Of a stretch of DNA of 46,546 nt, positions 23,943 to 33,361 are shown one piece after another. The notes under the pieces were generated by a model. It saw only the letters and a program-made list of their open reading frames with translations, searched no databases and was not told the DNA's origin. Numbering within the stretch: the first letter of the stretch is position 1; every line of letters starts with the position of its first letter. The DNA is from Algoriphagus aquimarinus (lineage in GTDB: Bacteria; Bacteroidota; Bacteroidia; Cytophagales; Cyclobacteriaceae), in NCBI RefSeq assembly GCF_007997215.1, contig NZ_VORW01000027.1, positions 1 to 46,546 on the forward strand, written 5' to 3'. Position numbers and translations under genes: made by a program.

Positions 23943-24760
23943 CTGTGTAGCAAAAGAATTTCAGCCAAGCTGGCATTTGATCAGATTTGATCAATTCATT
24001 CGTCGCTGGATTGATTCTTTTTTTGATGATTTGTAAGTATTGTTTTTGAACTTGAATAGGTTGGTATTCCCTTACTAGTTCTTGGCAAGCTTTAAAGAGT
24101 CTCATCGGCGTAGCCTTGGGAATCTCTCCAGACAAGCCCGTTGCAAGCTGAGTCAGCTCATCTTTAAGTAACGACTTAACCATTGCATCTATATCCAATA
24201 GACTATTATCTTGAGTAGCATCTTTGCAATTAGAAATTCCCATTTGCTCAGAAAAACTTAGCAAACCTATTTCTGAAGAAATGATTGATGCGTATTTATC
24301 AACTTGGTTCTGATGCACTACCAGATAAACCTCAGAAAATGCCTTTTTATAGTCTTGTAGTTGGGAGTTTAATCGATGAGGTGAATCCAGCTCTGTTTTG
24401 ATTTCAAACACCTTATTTGTTCCATTGACCAGAACTGCATCAGCGATAGACTTACCGATCTGAAACTCATTTAACAAAATGGAAATATCCAAGCAATGAT
24501 TCTCAAGCACGTAGTCGTTGAGGAGAGTGGTTTTTAAAGACATATTCGTGTCTGTAGTTTTTCAACAGTTCTTCAAAACCAATGTCCAATAAACCTCTAA
24601 GTGTATGACCCTTAGCCCCAGTATTTAAAAGCCTCTGAAGACTGTGGACAAAATTATTTCGTTTGTTACCAGTTTTACATAGGTTTCTAAATGAGGCAGT
24701 TGAATACAATCCAGCCAGAAGTCTTGGATCAGAAAAAGTAACTGTGTCGGTTTGAACCAT
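23926..24760 (-). pseudogene. Second sce7726-family gene, broken by a +1 frameshift
   Basis: The 5' part (from ATG 24760) reads 85 codons through LLDIGFEELLKNYRHEYVFK and then runs off in NHSPQRLRA. The 3' part continues the family in another frame: TLLNDYVLENHCLDISILLN, then IADAVLVNGTNKVFEIKTEL with the D...ExK nuclease pattern. Removing one A from the A5 run in TTTAAAAACC (near 24535) joins them into a 277-residue protein of normal family length. The shift would need +1 slippage, unlike usual programmed -1 sites, so an indel mutation or sequencing error is the simplest view. It is paralogous to the gene at 16367 and lacks a beta-family neighbour. Its 3' end overlaps a dispersed element. 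Confidence 0.75.
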
Positions 24761-24844
24761 GGCACAAATCTAATGTAGAATTGGATTTATAAATCACCAT
24801 TCAGCAAAAAAGAGGCCTGTTTAAAATCAGCATTTCGCAAGAGT

Positions 24845-24985
24845 CCCCTCTCGGTGTAGTCATACGCTCATGGCCGGGTGAAGTTTGCCTTCCCTACTGT
24901 CTGGTCCAAGGCTAAAATCTTCTTAAGGAAGATTTCTTAACACCATGTCCTACCTTGATATTCTTACCCATTTGCAATTGACCCT
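24845..24985 (+). repeat. Modular island repeat, copy 4 (long form)
   Basis: It starts CCCCTCTCGGTGTAGTCAT and contains the long middle module (CTGTCTGGTCCAAGG, AAATCTTCTTAAGGAAGATTT). It ends at the half-palindrome CATTTGCAATTG. The final CCTTCTCC hairpin is missing. Confidence 0.75.
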
Positions 24986-25090
24986 ATATCTTTGCTCAGC
25001 CAATCAAGTTGAACTAATCATGGCACTACCCTTCAGCCATTCTATCATACCTGGCTTCTAAAATAAAGCAGTGGCAGCTTCATTACCTCC

Positions 25091-25351
25091 CTACTCCTCT
25101 GACTTCTTAAAATCCCTATCAAAAGCAAGAAGAAAATTAATCAAAGCATCCTTTACACCGTCATCACCATGGGCGAATCCCATCAAAGCTCCTTCAATAC
25201 TGATTGGGTAATCTTTTAGGGAAGTCTCACCACTAGCTTCATTAAGCTGGCTTTCAATCTCAATAGCCATACAGAGAACCTCAAGCTTTGATTTTTCAGG
25301 ATACATATCCTGCAATTGCTCAGTAATACTTACATATTCCTTTGGTTTCAT
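25091..25351 (-). CDS. Small 86-aa protein, unknown function
   Basis: I do not recognise a family. It is acidic and mostly helical (SITEQLQDMYPEKSKLEVLC, then EGALMGFAHGDDGVKDALIN), with no signal peptide or membrane segment. Coding potential is supported by good amino acid balance and an ATG at 25351 after an AT-rich leader. It lies alone between repeat copies 4 and 5. Confidence 0.55.
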   Translation of the reverse strand: MKPKEYVSITEQLQDMYPEKSKLEVLCMAIEIESQLNEASGETSLKDYPISIEGALMGFAHGDDGVKDALINFLLAFDRDFKKSEE

Positions 25352-25398
25352 AAGTCTAAATTAGTTATTAATATTCTAATGGTCAACACCTTACTTAA

Positions 25399-25533
25399 CC
25401 CCTCTAGGTGTAGTCAGATCGTTCGTGCTGACTGAGTGGGATTTGTAATTCCACTCATATATCCCGACCAATTTGCGATTGGCCTTTCTACCTCACACCC
25501 CTTCTCCACATGGAGAGGGAGCTTGCCACTGCT
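25399..25533 (+). repeat. Modular island repeat, copy 5 (short form)
   Basis: It has CTAGGTGTAGTCAGATCGTT, GTGGGATTTGTAATTCCAC, the CCAATTTGCGATTGG palindrome with one change, TCTACCTCACACC and the end CTTCTCCACATGGAGAGGGAG. The last bases match the first bases of the window. Confidence 0.8.
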
Positions 25534-25635
25534 AAAAGGATTTAGTTGTGTTCCCAATACGGAGGAATGACATAGTACTAGGAATTGAATACCTGTCTAG
25601 CAATCAGTATTCTGATTTAATACTTGATATAAAGC

Positions 25636-25808
25636 CACCTCTCGGTGTAGTTAGATTGCTCCTTGTGACTGGGTGGGATTCTCCTTCCCTACTGTCTGGC
25701 CCAAGGCTAAAATCTTCCTCAGAAAGATTTCTTAATACCTTGTCCTACCCTCATATCTTAATCAATCCCGTACAGCAGTCGGGAGTAATTGGCTTTTCTA
25801 CCTCCTAG
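25636..25808 (+). repeat. Modular island repeat, copy 6 (long form with inner insertion)
   Basis: It carries the long module almost identical to copy 2. In place of CCAATTTGCAATTGG it has a CAAT / AATTGG pair split by TCCCGTACAGCAGTCGGGA, a small inserted hairpin. It lies 100 bases behind copy 5 in the same orientation. Confidence 0.75.
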
Positions 25809-25817
25809 AAATAAGCA

Positions 25818-25853
25818 CCAAAAAACCCGCAAACTTTCGTCTGCAGGTTAAGA
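25818..25853 (-). terminator. Terminator of the export operon
   Basis: On the - strand AACCTGCA pairs with TGCGGGTT (one G-T pair) across a loop of about 10 bases, followed by a T6 tract. It lies 28 bases after the stop of the last kinase gene. Confidence 0.75.
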
Positions 25854-25880
25854 TTCAAAAAACATAATTTATTCAAGAGA

Positions 25881-28328
25881 TTAACTTCTCCTCAATGCCC
25901 TCTTCCACCAAGGCAACTGTACTTCTTCGTGGTAACCGTATGAATTATTACCGTAGCCATAGCCGTAACCATAACCATACCCGTAACCATAACCTTTGTC
26001 AATATGAACATCGTTGAGAATACCGTAAATCTTTGACACTCCGCCTTTTTCCACAAGATTGTTTAAAATCTGAGTATTTCCTTTCATAGAATATCCCTGG
26101 CGGAATACGAAGAAACTGATATCTGCGAAAGCAAAAAGTTCTTTAGTCTCAGAAACCAATCCTACGGGAGGACAGTCAAAGATTACCACGTCATATACTT
26201 GTTTTATCTCTTTTACGATTTCCCCAAATTTATCCTGTAACAACAATTCAGCTGGATTTGGCGGGATAGGTCCTGAAAGAATGACATCCATATCTTTATG
26301 ACCTGTAGCTTTTACTACATCTTGCCAAGGCGTATCGGAGCTTAAGCAAGTACTCATGCCCTTATCATTTACTAAGCTGAAATCTTCTGCAATCTTTGGT
26401 TTTCGAAGATCCAAACCTATCAAAAGTGTCTTCTTTCCCATCAAGGCATAAACCGAAGCTACATTGATAGATACAAAGGTTTTACCTTCTCCAGAAACCG
26501 ATGAAGTGAAAAGTATAGTCAAATTATCTCGATGTGGACTCAAATAAGACATATCAGCTCTCAGGGAACGGAAGGATTCCGTAACAGTTGACCTAGGATT
26601 ATTCAATACAGGTATTGCGTCATCAGCATTATTTCTTCCAATCATGCCAATTAGAGGCACCTTAATTTGCTTCTCCAATTCCTTAGGATCCTCAATTTTT
26701 GTGTTCAAAAAGTCTTTTATTGTAATAAAACCAATTGGCACAATTAACCCTAAGATTAGTCCTATCAACAAATTCAGGGATCTCTTTGGAGCCACGGGTG
26801 ATTGACTGGCTTTTGCTAAGTCCAAAATAGAATTCTTCGGCATATTAGATGCTTTAGTAATTTCGGCTTCGGCCTTTTTCTGCAAAAGGTAAATGTAGAT
26901 GTTCTCGTTGATGGAGAATTGACGTTGATAACCTAGGAGATTTCTCTCTGTTTCTGGCAGTGAATTTACATCTTGATCACTCATCCTAATCTGATTCTTC
27001 AAGTCAGCTACTACATTTCTAGTATTTGCTATGGCTGAATTCACATTTTCCTGAAGAACCTTCTTCGTATTTTGCAGTCTTGTAGCGTTTTCTCGAACCG
27101 CTGGAGCCTGTTCTGTAAAATTGGACGTCAACCTGATTCGTTCTGCCTGTGCCTCGCTCAAAGACTGTACTAGGGAGTTTAATAATGGATCAGTAATCCC
27201 TACAATCGAAGGCGCTACTATATCCCCTGCGGCATTATTTGCCACATAATCCCTAAGCGTCTCATAATATTTTAAATTGAGTTCAGTCTCGGCGAGCTGT
27301 TTTTCTAATTCCTGTAGTCTTTCAAAAATCACAGCACCTTCCTCTGACAGGTTAAAAACCTTATTTTCAGTTCTATATTTCTGTAGTTTATTTTCTGATA
27401 AACGTAAAGAATCTGAAATACCCGATAGTTGTGCCTCTATGAATCGTACTGTATTTTCAGAGGCCTTATTTTTCTCAGTCAGTTCCCGCCTTAGATACAT
27501 CTCCATTATTTTATTGATGTAATCTTCTCCCAAGCGTCTTACAGGAGTCTCTAAACTAAGCGTAAGAATTGAAGCTTGCTTATTTATAGGTACTACAGCC
27601 AACTCATCTTTGTACCTCAATGCTAAGGTGGGCGTATCTAACAGATTAAACTGAAGAATATCCCCAGGAAGAGCTGAAATTTGGTCGATTTTGAAAGAGA
27701 AATCCGCTCCTACAATCTCTTGACCGAAATTATAGACAGTTTTTTTTAAGGTTACTTCTTCTTCAGGTAAAAGCTTGTAATAAGGATCAGCAGGATTATA
27801 AACTTTAAATTCGTTAGCTGCAATAGAAAGTTCGAAGGTATCTTCGCTGATCACTTCTATTTTGAATCTCCCTCCTACTAACTGTATTTTCTTCCAGTCA
27901 ACAGAAACTAATATTGGAACTTTGTCATAAATCTGTGTAGTAGAAACAAGTCCCTCCTTATAGTATTGCACGTTGAGATTCAGTTCGCTTACTGCTTCCT
28001 CCGCTAAGGAAAATGACTTAAGTATCCCTATTTCATTTTCAATATTACTCTTGCCTTGCAGCATACCTAGTCCACTTGATTCAAATAAATCTGTTCCCAG
28101 ACTTGGCTTATCATCTACAACAAGTACAGTGGACTCTACTTTATAAATATTTGTGGCGTATCTATTGAAAAGAAAGGCACATAGCACACCAACAATCATA
28201 CAGGCAAGAATAAGGAGCCAGTATTGCAAATAATTAAATATCAACACTTTAAGATCAATCTCATCCTCTTTTTGGACCATAAATGAATTTTGGCCTGAAT
28301 TGGAAGAGTTAGGAGTATTCGGGTACAT
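25881..28328 (-). CDS. Wzc-like polysaccharide co-polymerase/tyrosine autokinase (copy 1)
   Basis: An 815-aa inner-membrane protein. An N-terminal Wzz-type domain has a membrane helix (about 30-52, YWLLILACMIVGVLCAFLF) and long coiled coils (about 280-460). The GNVR-type stretch LPETERNLLGYQRQFSINEN precedes the second membrane helix (about 510-530). The C-terminal BY-kinase has Walker A SSVSGEGKTF, A' LIGLDLRKPK and B VVIFDCPPVG. The tail is a run of seven GY pairs followed by NNSYGYHEE, the autophosphorylation cluster. Such proteins control chain length and export of capsule or exopolysaccharide. The start lies 5 bases after the wza-like stop. Its paralogue is at 30058-32517. It is the last gene of the five-gene unit. 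Confidence 0.92.
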   Translation of the reverse strand: MYPNTPNSSNSGQNSFMVQKEDEIDLKVLIFNYLQYWLLILACMIVGVLCAFLFNRYATNIYKVESTVLVVDDKPSLGTDLFESSGLGMLQGKSNIENEIGILKSFSLAEEAVSELNLNVQYYKEGLVSTTQIYDKVPILVSVDWKKIQLVGGRFKIEVISEDTFELSIAANEFKVYNPADPYYKLLPEEEVTLKKTVYNFGQEIVGADFSFKIDQISALPGDILQFNLLDTPTLALRYKDELAVVPINKQASILTLSLETPVRRLGEDYINKIMEMYLRRELTEKNKASENTVRFIEAQLSGISDSLRLSENKLQKYRTENKVFNLSEEGAVIFERLQELEKQLAETELNLKYYETLRDYVANNAAGDIVAPSIVGITDPLLNSLVQSLSEAQAERIRLTSNFTEQAPAVRENATRLQNTKKVLQENVNSAIANTRNVVADLKNQIRMSDQDVNSLPETERNLLGYQRQFSINENIYIYLLQKKAEAEITKASNMPKNSILDLAKASQSPVAPKRSLNLLIGLILGLIVPIGFITIKDFLNTKIEDPKELEKQIKVPLIGMIGRNNADDAIPVLNNPRSTVTESFRSLRADMSYLSPHRDNLTILFTSSVSGEGKTFVSINVASVYALMGKKTLLIGLDLRKPKIAEDFSLVNDKGMSTCLSSDTPWQDVVKATGHKDMDVILSGPIPPNPAELLLQDKFGEIVKEIKQVYDVVIFDCPPVGLVSETKELFAFADISFFVFRQGYSMKGNTQILNNLVEKGGVSKIYGILNDVHIDKGYGYGYGYGYGYGYGNNSYGYHEEVQLPWWKRALRRS

Positions 28329-28333
28329 AAAAT

Positions 28334-29143
28334 CTATTTGATTAAATTCAATATTAGAGCCATAGCAGTAATCGCAGAAATCACCAAGGCAATGGATTGG
28401 GCAGCATTTTCTCCTGCACCTATTTCCCTCACTTTCATAGGTTCGGCGTACAACTGATCATTCGGCTGAATAAAGTAAAAAGGAGATTCTACAACCTGTC
28501 GATCCAATAAATCTATTCGATGTAGTTTGGTACCTTCTGGGTATTGGCGGATCAAAAGAATCTGGTCACGCTTAGCTACTGGAGTTAAATCTCCAGCATT
28601 GGCTATGGCTTCAAAAATGGTCATTCTATCTTGTAAAACCACGAATTTCCCCGGTCTACGAAATTCCCCCAGTGCAGCATAACGAATTCCCCCAAGCTTA
28701 ACTTTGACATATAACTCGGACTTCACATAGTCCCTAAGCTTCAATTCAATATCCAATCGAGCTTCTTCAAGTGTCTTATCTTTTACCTTTACATCACCTA
28801 CTATAGGCAATCTGATATTCCCATTCTGATCTACGGTATAACCTGTCATGTAATAAATATCTCCTCCTGATTGGCTTGCTACATTGCCCATCTGACTAGA
28901 TCCTCCTGCTGCTTTATTATTAAAGCCAAACTGCATCATATCCTCAATAGTCTGGATATTTACGTCAATAATATCGTTATACTGAAGTTTGTATTCTGGG
29001 ATTTCGTAGGTAATCAAATCACCATCTTTTATAGGAGTATTTCCTTCTTGATTTTGCAGATAAATGATTTTCTCATTTGATATACAGCCAAATAGCAGTA
29101 AAAAAGCAAGGGATAAAATGAATCCCTTTGACAAATTCCTCAT
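28334..29143 (-). CDS. Wza-like polysaccharide export lipoprotein (copy 1)
   Basis: A 269-aa protein. I prefer the ATG at 29143, just before MRNLSKGFILSLAFLLLFGC, a clear lipoprotein signal; an in-frame ATG at 29251 would put 36 odd residues ahead of it. The Poly_export core (YKLQYNDIIDVNIQT, GYTVDQNGNIRLPIVGDV) is followed by an SLBB-type region (GEFRRPGKFVVLQDRMTIFE) and FYFIQPNDQLYAEP. A C-terminal hydrophobic segment (about 240-265) would cross the outer membrane, as in Wza. It pairs with the kinase 5 bases downstream and resembles the protein at 32523-33335 along its whole length. Confidence 0.9.
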   Translation of the reverse strand: MRNLSKGFILSLAFLLLFGCISNEKIIYLQNQEGNTPIKDGDLITYEIPEYKLQYNDIIDVNIQTIEDMMQFGFNNKAAGGSSQMGNVASQSGGDIYYMTGYTVDQNGNIRLPIVGDVKVKDKTLEEARLDIELKLRDYVKSELYVKVKLGGIRYAALGEFRRPGKFVVLQDRMTIFEAIANAGDLTPVAKRDQILLIRQYPEGTKLHRIDLLDRQVVESPFYFIQPNDQLYAEPMKVREIGAGENAAQSIALVISAITAMALILNLIK

Positions 29144-29287
29144 ATACATATTTTTTATTTTCCCCATCAAAAACTGCGCAAACTTAAACATTTCACCTTT
29201 ATTAGTCTGTTTTTTTATCACAATGCTAAAAACTGCCTGAATTTTAAGCAATTACACTTATTCACAGAAAAGCATTAATTCTAAGCA

Positions 29288-30004
29288 TCATAGAGTTCTT
29301 CTCGCTTTTTCCAGGTCTTCAGCGGTATCAATCGAAATGGTCTGATGCAAGGTATCTACCATTCGTATTCTATACCCATTCTCCAATAATCTAAGCTGCT
29401 CAAGCATTTCAATAGATTCCAAATTACTCTTTGGTAAATTAGTAAATGCCTGAAGCACTTCTCTTCTGTAGGCGTATATACCAACGTGCTTCCAATAATC
29501 TACCTCCTGTAATTTCTCTCTATTATAAGGAATCAACGATCTGGAAAAGAAAAGCGCATCTCCCCATAAATCCACCACAACTTTAACCACATTTGGATTT
29601 TCTGCATCAGCAGCAGAAATTTTTGTTCTTAGTGAAGCGACATCTACCCTGGGATCTTTAAAAGCGTCCACAAGGTCTATTAATGATTTTCTATCCTGAA
29701 AGGGCTCATCTCCCTGCACATTTACAATGATATCGGCATTTACGGTATTCAATGCTTCGGCAATTCTGTCAGAACCGCTCTCATGCTCCTTTTGACTTAC
29801 AAAGACTATTCCTCCTACTTCTTCAATCTGTTTTTTAATCTCCAAATGATCCGTCACGACCCATACTTCATCAAAAACCCCTGCTTCAACTGTACTTAAA
29901 TAAGTGCGTTGAATGACTGATTTACCTCCTAAATCTTGTACAAGTTTGGATGGTAATCTAGTAGATGCATACCTGGCAGGGATAAGCGCTGCGGTTCGTG
30001 GCAT
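29288..30004 (-). CDS. kdsB: 3-deoxy-manno-octulosonate cytidylyltransferase
   Basis: A 238-aa protein of standard KdsB length. It opens LIPARYASTRLPSKLVQDLG (nucleotide-binding motif), with HESGSDRIAEA, VNVQGDEPF and KHVGIYAYRREVL, and ends IDTAEDLEKARR. It activates Kdo as CMP-Kdo for lipopolysaccharide inner core or Kdo-containing capsule. The gene sits between two Wza/Wzc pairs (53-base gap behind the first, about 140 before the second), which is unusual, since kdsB is normally with kdsA/kdsD or alone. This may tie CMP-Kdo supply to polysaccharide export. Confidence 0.95.
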   Translation of the reverse strand: MPRTAALIPARYASTRLPSKLVQDLGGKSVIQRTYLSTVEAGVFDEVWVVTDHLEIKKQIEEVGGIVFVSQKEHESGSDRIAEALNTVNADIIVNVQGDEPFQDRKSLIDLVDAFKDPRVDVASLRTKISAADAENPNVVKVVVDLWGDALFFSRSLIPYNREKLQEVDYWKHVGIYAYRREVLQAFTNLPKSNLESIEMLEQLRLLENGYRIRMVDTLHQTISIDTAEDLEKARRTL

Positions 30005-30057
30005 ATTTTAAATTGAATTTCTGATTGGTATTATGACTTCACGCTCACTAGAACCTG

Positions 30058-32517
30058 CTACTTCACCTTAAATGCATTTTTAAGCTTTTGAAGAATATTT
30101 CGCTGACTTTTCTTGATACTCTTCTTCTTGTCTTCAAGATCATCTCCATAATAGTTATACATGTATTTGTTGTTCTGCGAATACAGGTAGGTATTACCAT
30201 AGCCATAATTGTACCCTTCATAGTGGTAACCTGAATTTAGAATACCATTGAACACGCCATATACATTTTTAACTTGCTTATTATTGAAAAGATCATTAAT
30301 CATAACCAAGTGATCCTTAACAGTATAATCCTGTCTGACTACATAAAGATTGATATCGAATAATCGCATCAAATCTATAGTTTCAGAAACCAGCCCCATA
30401 GGAGGAGTATCAAAAATAATTACGTCAAACTTAGATTCTAAGTAATCCAAAAAGTCAATTAATCTTGGAGTTTGGAGTAATTCTGCGGGGTTGGGGGGGA
30501 TTACACCGGAAGGTACAAACCACAGATTCTCATGACTTGTGGGTAAAATAATCTCATCAGCCTCCACCTTACCTATCAAATAGGTAGATAAGCCAATCCT
30601 ATCAGATTCTCCGAAATACGAGGCTAATTTTGGTCGCCTTAGATCGCCTCCGACTACCACTGTTTTTTTAGAACCTAAAGCCATAGCCGAAGCTAAATTC
30701 AAGGAAGTAAACGTCTTACCTTCTCCGGAAACTGATGAGGTCACCAAGATTTTCTTTGTATTTTTCCCACTTGCCAAATAAGTAATTGCAGATCGAAGTG
30801 ATCTAAAAGACTCCGCAACAGCTGATTTGGGAAAATCCAAAACCACCTTATTAGTATCCTTGTGACTGTAGCCTACAATTCCCAATTGTGGAATCATAAA
30901 ATGCTTTTTCAAGTCTCTCTGATCCTTAATGGTATCATCAAAAATATCCCGAACCACCACAAATCCAAAAGGCAACAATAATCCTAAAACAATTGCCAAA
31001 CCATAATTTTGCTGCTTCTTAGGGAATATTAATGTTCCGCGTCTAGCAGCATCTAAAATAGCATTGTCTGACACATTAGAAGCCATTGCGATACCGGCCT
31101 CAGCACGCTTTTCCAGTAAATAAGTGTATAAAGATTCTCGCAATTTGAACTCTCTGAATATCCCGGAATACTCCGATTCGGACTCAGGAAGCGTAGCGAA
31201 CTCAGCATCATAAAAACGGATATCACGCTGTATGCTACTTTTTTTATTCTTCGTGTTTTCAATCAAATTGACAACATTTTCAAAAAGCGCATCCTGCACT
31301 TTCTCCATTTGAACATCAATTTTCAATACTTCCGGGTGATTTTCATTGACAGTAGCAAGTAATTTTCTTCTGTCCTGAGAAAGTGTGACCAAGGTCTGAA
31401 TTAAGCCATTTAATAAGGGATCGGGAACTCCGATTACTGAAGGGGCAATCACATCAGAAAAATCTTTGCTCTTTTGCTCCATGTATGAGCGTATTTGCTC
31501 GAAATATTCCAACTGGTAATCAATCTCAGAGTTCATCTCGTCGAGATTGTTCATTTTTCCCAATATGTTGGAGAATTCAGCAGAAACATCCAGCAACTTG
31601 TTCTCTACTTTGAAATCTTGTAATTCACGTTCCTTCTGCTGAAGTGAGTCTTCCAGAAACCCCAGTTGCTCTTCAATAAAGGCTAGCGTATTTTCCTGTA
31701 TCTTATTCTTTTCGCTCAGATCGTAAGCGATATAGGACTCCATTACAGCATTGATATAGTCCCGCCCTTTTTCAACAACTTTGGTAGTTGTACTTAATCG
31801 AAGGACTGAGCTATACTCATTTTGTAAACTTACTTGGATTGATCTCGAATAGGAATCTTCCAAGGAGCTAGGATTTCTTAGTTTAAACACCAATTGTTCA
31901 TTAACTCTACCTGGGTTTACCAGATGGACTATGAACTTTGATTTTGAAGTTTGAATTTCTTCCCCGAAAGTGTAAGTTTTATTATAAATGGATTCATCTC
32001 CTGCTGCCATAGCGGAATTAAGATCCATAATACCTGTTTCTTCCTGTGCTAGCTTAAAAGTCTTCTCAGATAGAATTTCCAATTGGATAGGTACATCCGA
32101 TATTTGAAAATGATCCCAGTCTACCTCAATACGAATCGGAGATCGATCATAAAGTTCGATGGCTTTGATTGTGGTCTTAGCATAATACTCCACATCAAAG
32201 TGCAGTTTTTTCAATGCTTCACGTGCCAATCCCTTGGATTTTAGACGGAGGATATCGTTCTCAAGATTAAGTCCTGTGGAGAAAATATTTGATCTATCCA
32301 GAATTCGGGCTTCTGGGGAAGTATTTGTCTTGATTACCATCGAACCCGACACCTCATATTCATCTACCGTATAGCGATGAAAAAGAAAGGTAGCAATTAC
32401 AAACAAGGTGATAAAAAACAAGTACCAAGGCCAATAGCGAATGTATTTGGCAATCACATACCTGATCTCCAGCGCCTTTTCCTCGTTGTCTAATTGGCTT
32501 AAGTCTAACTTCTCCAT
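30058..32517 (-). CDS. Wzc-like polysaccharide co-polymerase/tyrosine autokinase (copy 2)
   Basis: An 819-aa paralogue of the protein at 25881-28328, with the same layout: membrane helix near residues 30-50 (YWPWYLFFITLFVIATFLF), a long coiled-coil periplasmic part, the second helix near 505-525, and a BY-kinase with Walker A SSVSGEGKTF, A' VVGGDLRRPK and B VIIFDTPPMG. The tail is richer in single tyrosines (YHYEGYNYGYGNTYLYSQNN, then YMYNYYG) and ends in a basic stretch KSIKKSQRNILQKLKNAFKVK, unlike copy 1. The pair wza2-wzc2 is first in the operon. The different tails suggest separate partners or regulation. Confidence 0.92.
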   Translation of the reverse strand: MEKLDLSQLDNEEKALEIRYVIAKYIRYWPWYLFFITLFVIATFLFHRYTVDEYEVSGSMVIKTNTSPEARILDRSNIFSTGLNLENDILRLKSKGLAREALKKLHFDVEYYAKTTIKAIELYDRSPIRIEVDWDHFQISDVPIQLEILSEKTFKLAQEETGIMDLNSAMAAGDESIYNKTYTFGEEIQTSKSKFIVHLVNPGRVNEQLVFKLRNPSSLEDSYSRSIQVSLQNEYSSVLRLSTTTKVVEKGRDYINAVMESYIAYDLSEKNKIQENTLAFIEEQLGFLEDSLQQKERELQDFKVENKLLDVSAEFSNILGKMNNLDEMNSEIDYQLEYFEQIRSYMEQKSKDFSDVIAPSVIGVPDPLLNGLIQTLVTLSQDRRKLLATVNENHPEVLKIDVQMEKVQDALFENVVNLIENTKNKKSSIQRDIRFYDAEFATLPESESEYSGIFREFKLRESLYTYLLEKRAEAGIAMASNVSDNAILDAARRGTLIFPKKQQNYGLAIVLGLLLPFGFVVVRDIFDDTIKDQRDLKKHFMIPQLGIVGYSHKDTNKVVLDFPKSAVAESFRSLRSAITYLASGKNTKKILVTSSVSGEGKTFTSLNLASAMALGSKKTVVVGGDLRRPKLASYFGESDRIGLSTYLIGKVEADEIILPTSHENLWFVPSGVIPPNPAELLQTPRLIDFLDYLESKFDVIIFDTPPMGLVSETIDLMRLFDINLYVVRQDYTVKDHLVMINDLFNNKQVKNVYGVFNGILNSGYHYEGYNYGYGNTYLYSQNNKYMYNYYGDDLEDKKKSIKKSQRNILQKLKNAFKVK

Positions 32518-32522
32518 ATCAA

Positions 32523-33335
32523 CTAATTCCCCGTGACCAAATTAATTACTAAAAGCGTGGAAGCTAGCAAACCAGCAAAAAGAGCAAGCGAAGCCGTTAA
32601 ATTATCCGCGTTGCCAAATTGTCTGATATTCATTGGTTCCATATACAAGATATCATTAGGTTGGATGAAATAAAAGGGGCTGGCCAATATTGCTCGATCA
32701 TTTAAATTGATCTGGTGGATCTTTGTACCCCCATCGTATTGCCGGATAATAAAAAGCTTGTTTTTCTTGCCCAAAAGAGTTGTCTCGCCTGAATTGGCCA
32801 AAGCATCAAAAATAGTTGCCCTATTCTTATAGATCACTTTGACTCCTACCGCATTGAACTCTCCCAGTGTAGTATACCTGATCCCTGCGATTCCTAATTT
32901 CACGTAGATCTCTTCCTTAAAAAACTTATTGATTTCTGTCTGTACTTTCTCCTTAGCCGCCTCTTCTGTAAGGCCAGCAATTTTGATCTTACCAAGTTTA
33001 GGCACTTCCACATAACCCTGCTGATCTATAGAATATCCTCTGAAATACAAAGGATCAGATCCACCGCCGCCGCCTCCGCCGCCCATTCCACCGGAATTCA
33101 GCGAACCTTGGAAGGAAAAAGCTTCAATCAGCTCAGGGTCAGAAGTTGCAAAATCTATCTCTACGATATCAAAAGGCTGTAATATATATTCGTAATCAAC
33201 TTCTGCAAAAGGGATGAATTCGTTTAGTTCTATAGGAGTATTTTCAGGGAGATTTTGCAGATAAGTTATTCGCTTATTACTGATACAACTCGTCGCAAAA
33301 ACTGCCAGACAGGCAAAAAACAGGATTTTCTTCAT
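32523..33335 (-). CDS. Wza-like polysaccharide export lipoprotein (copy 2)
   Basis: A 270-aa lipoprotein (signal MKKILFFACLAVFATSC). It shares with copy 1 the start ISNKRITYLQNLPENTP, the polysaccharide export core, GEFNAVGVKVIYKNRATIFD, and FYFIQPNDILYMEPMNIRQ. It differs by a glycine run (GGMGGGGGGGG, about residues 82-92) encoded by GCC/CCG-type triplets. A C-terminal hydrophobic helix follows. It is the first gene of the five-gene unit; the start of wzc2 is 5 bases after its stop, the same spacing as in copy 1. Confidence 0.9.
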   Translation of the reverse strand: MKKILFFACLAVFATSCISNKRITYLQNLPENTPIELNEFIPFAEVDYEYILQPFDIVEIDFATSDPELIEAFSFQGSLNSGGMGGGGGGGGSDPLYFRGYSIDQQGYVEVPKLGKIKIAGLTEEAAKEKVQTEINKFFKEEIYVKLGIAGIRYTTLGEFNAVGVKVIYKNRATIFDALANSGETTLLGKKNKLFIIRQYDGGTKIHQINLNDRAILASPFYFIQPNDILYMEPMNIRQFGNADNLTASLALFAGLLASTLLVINLVTGN

Positions 33336-33361
33336 TCTAGAAGCATAAATTTAGCTTGGGT

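Noticed and set aside
24503..24543. Programmed frameshifting in the second sce7726 gene
   Set aside because: TTTAAAAAC looks slippery, but the frame change needed is +1, while such runs favour -1 in this reading; no supporting stem or upstream signal is evident.
9143..25351. Prophage or integrative element
   Set aside because: No integrase, transposase, capsid, terminase or conjugation gene and no clear attachment sites were seen; the island shape rests on gene content only.
25548..25808. 86-codon + strand ORF
   Set aside because: Nearly all of it is repeat copy 6.
25930..26000. Short tandem DNA repeat inside the Wzc copy 1 gene
   Set aside because: It is the codon repeat of the Gly-Tyr tail, an expected feature of these kinases.
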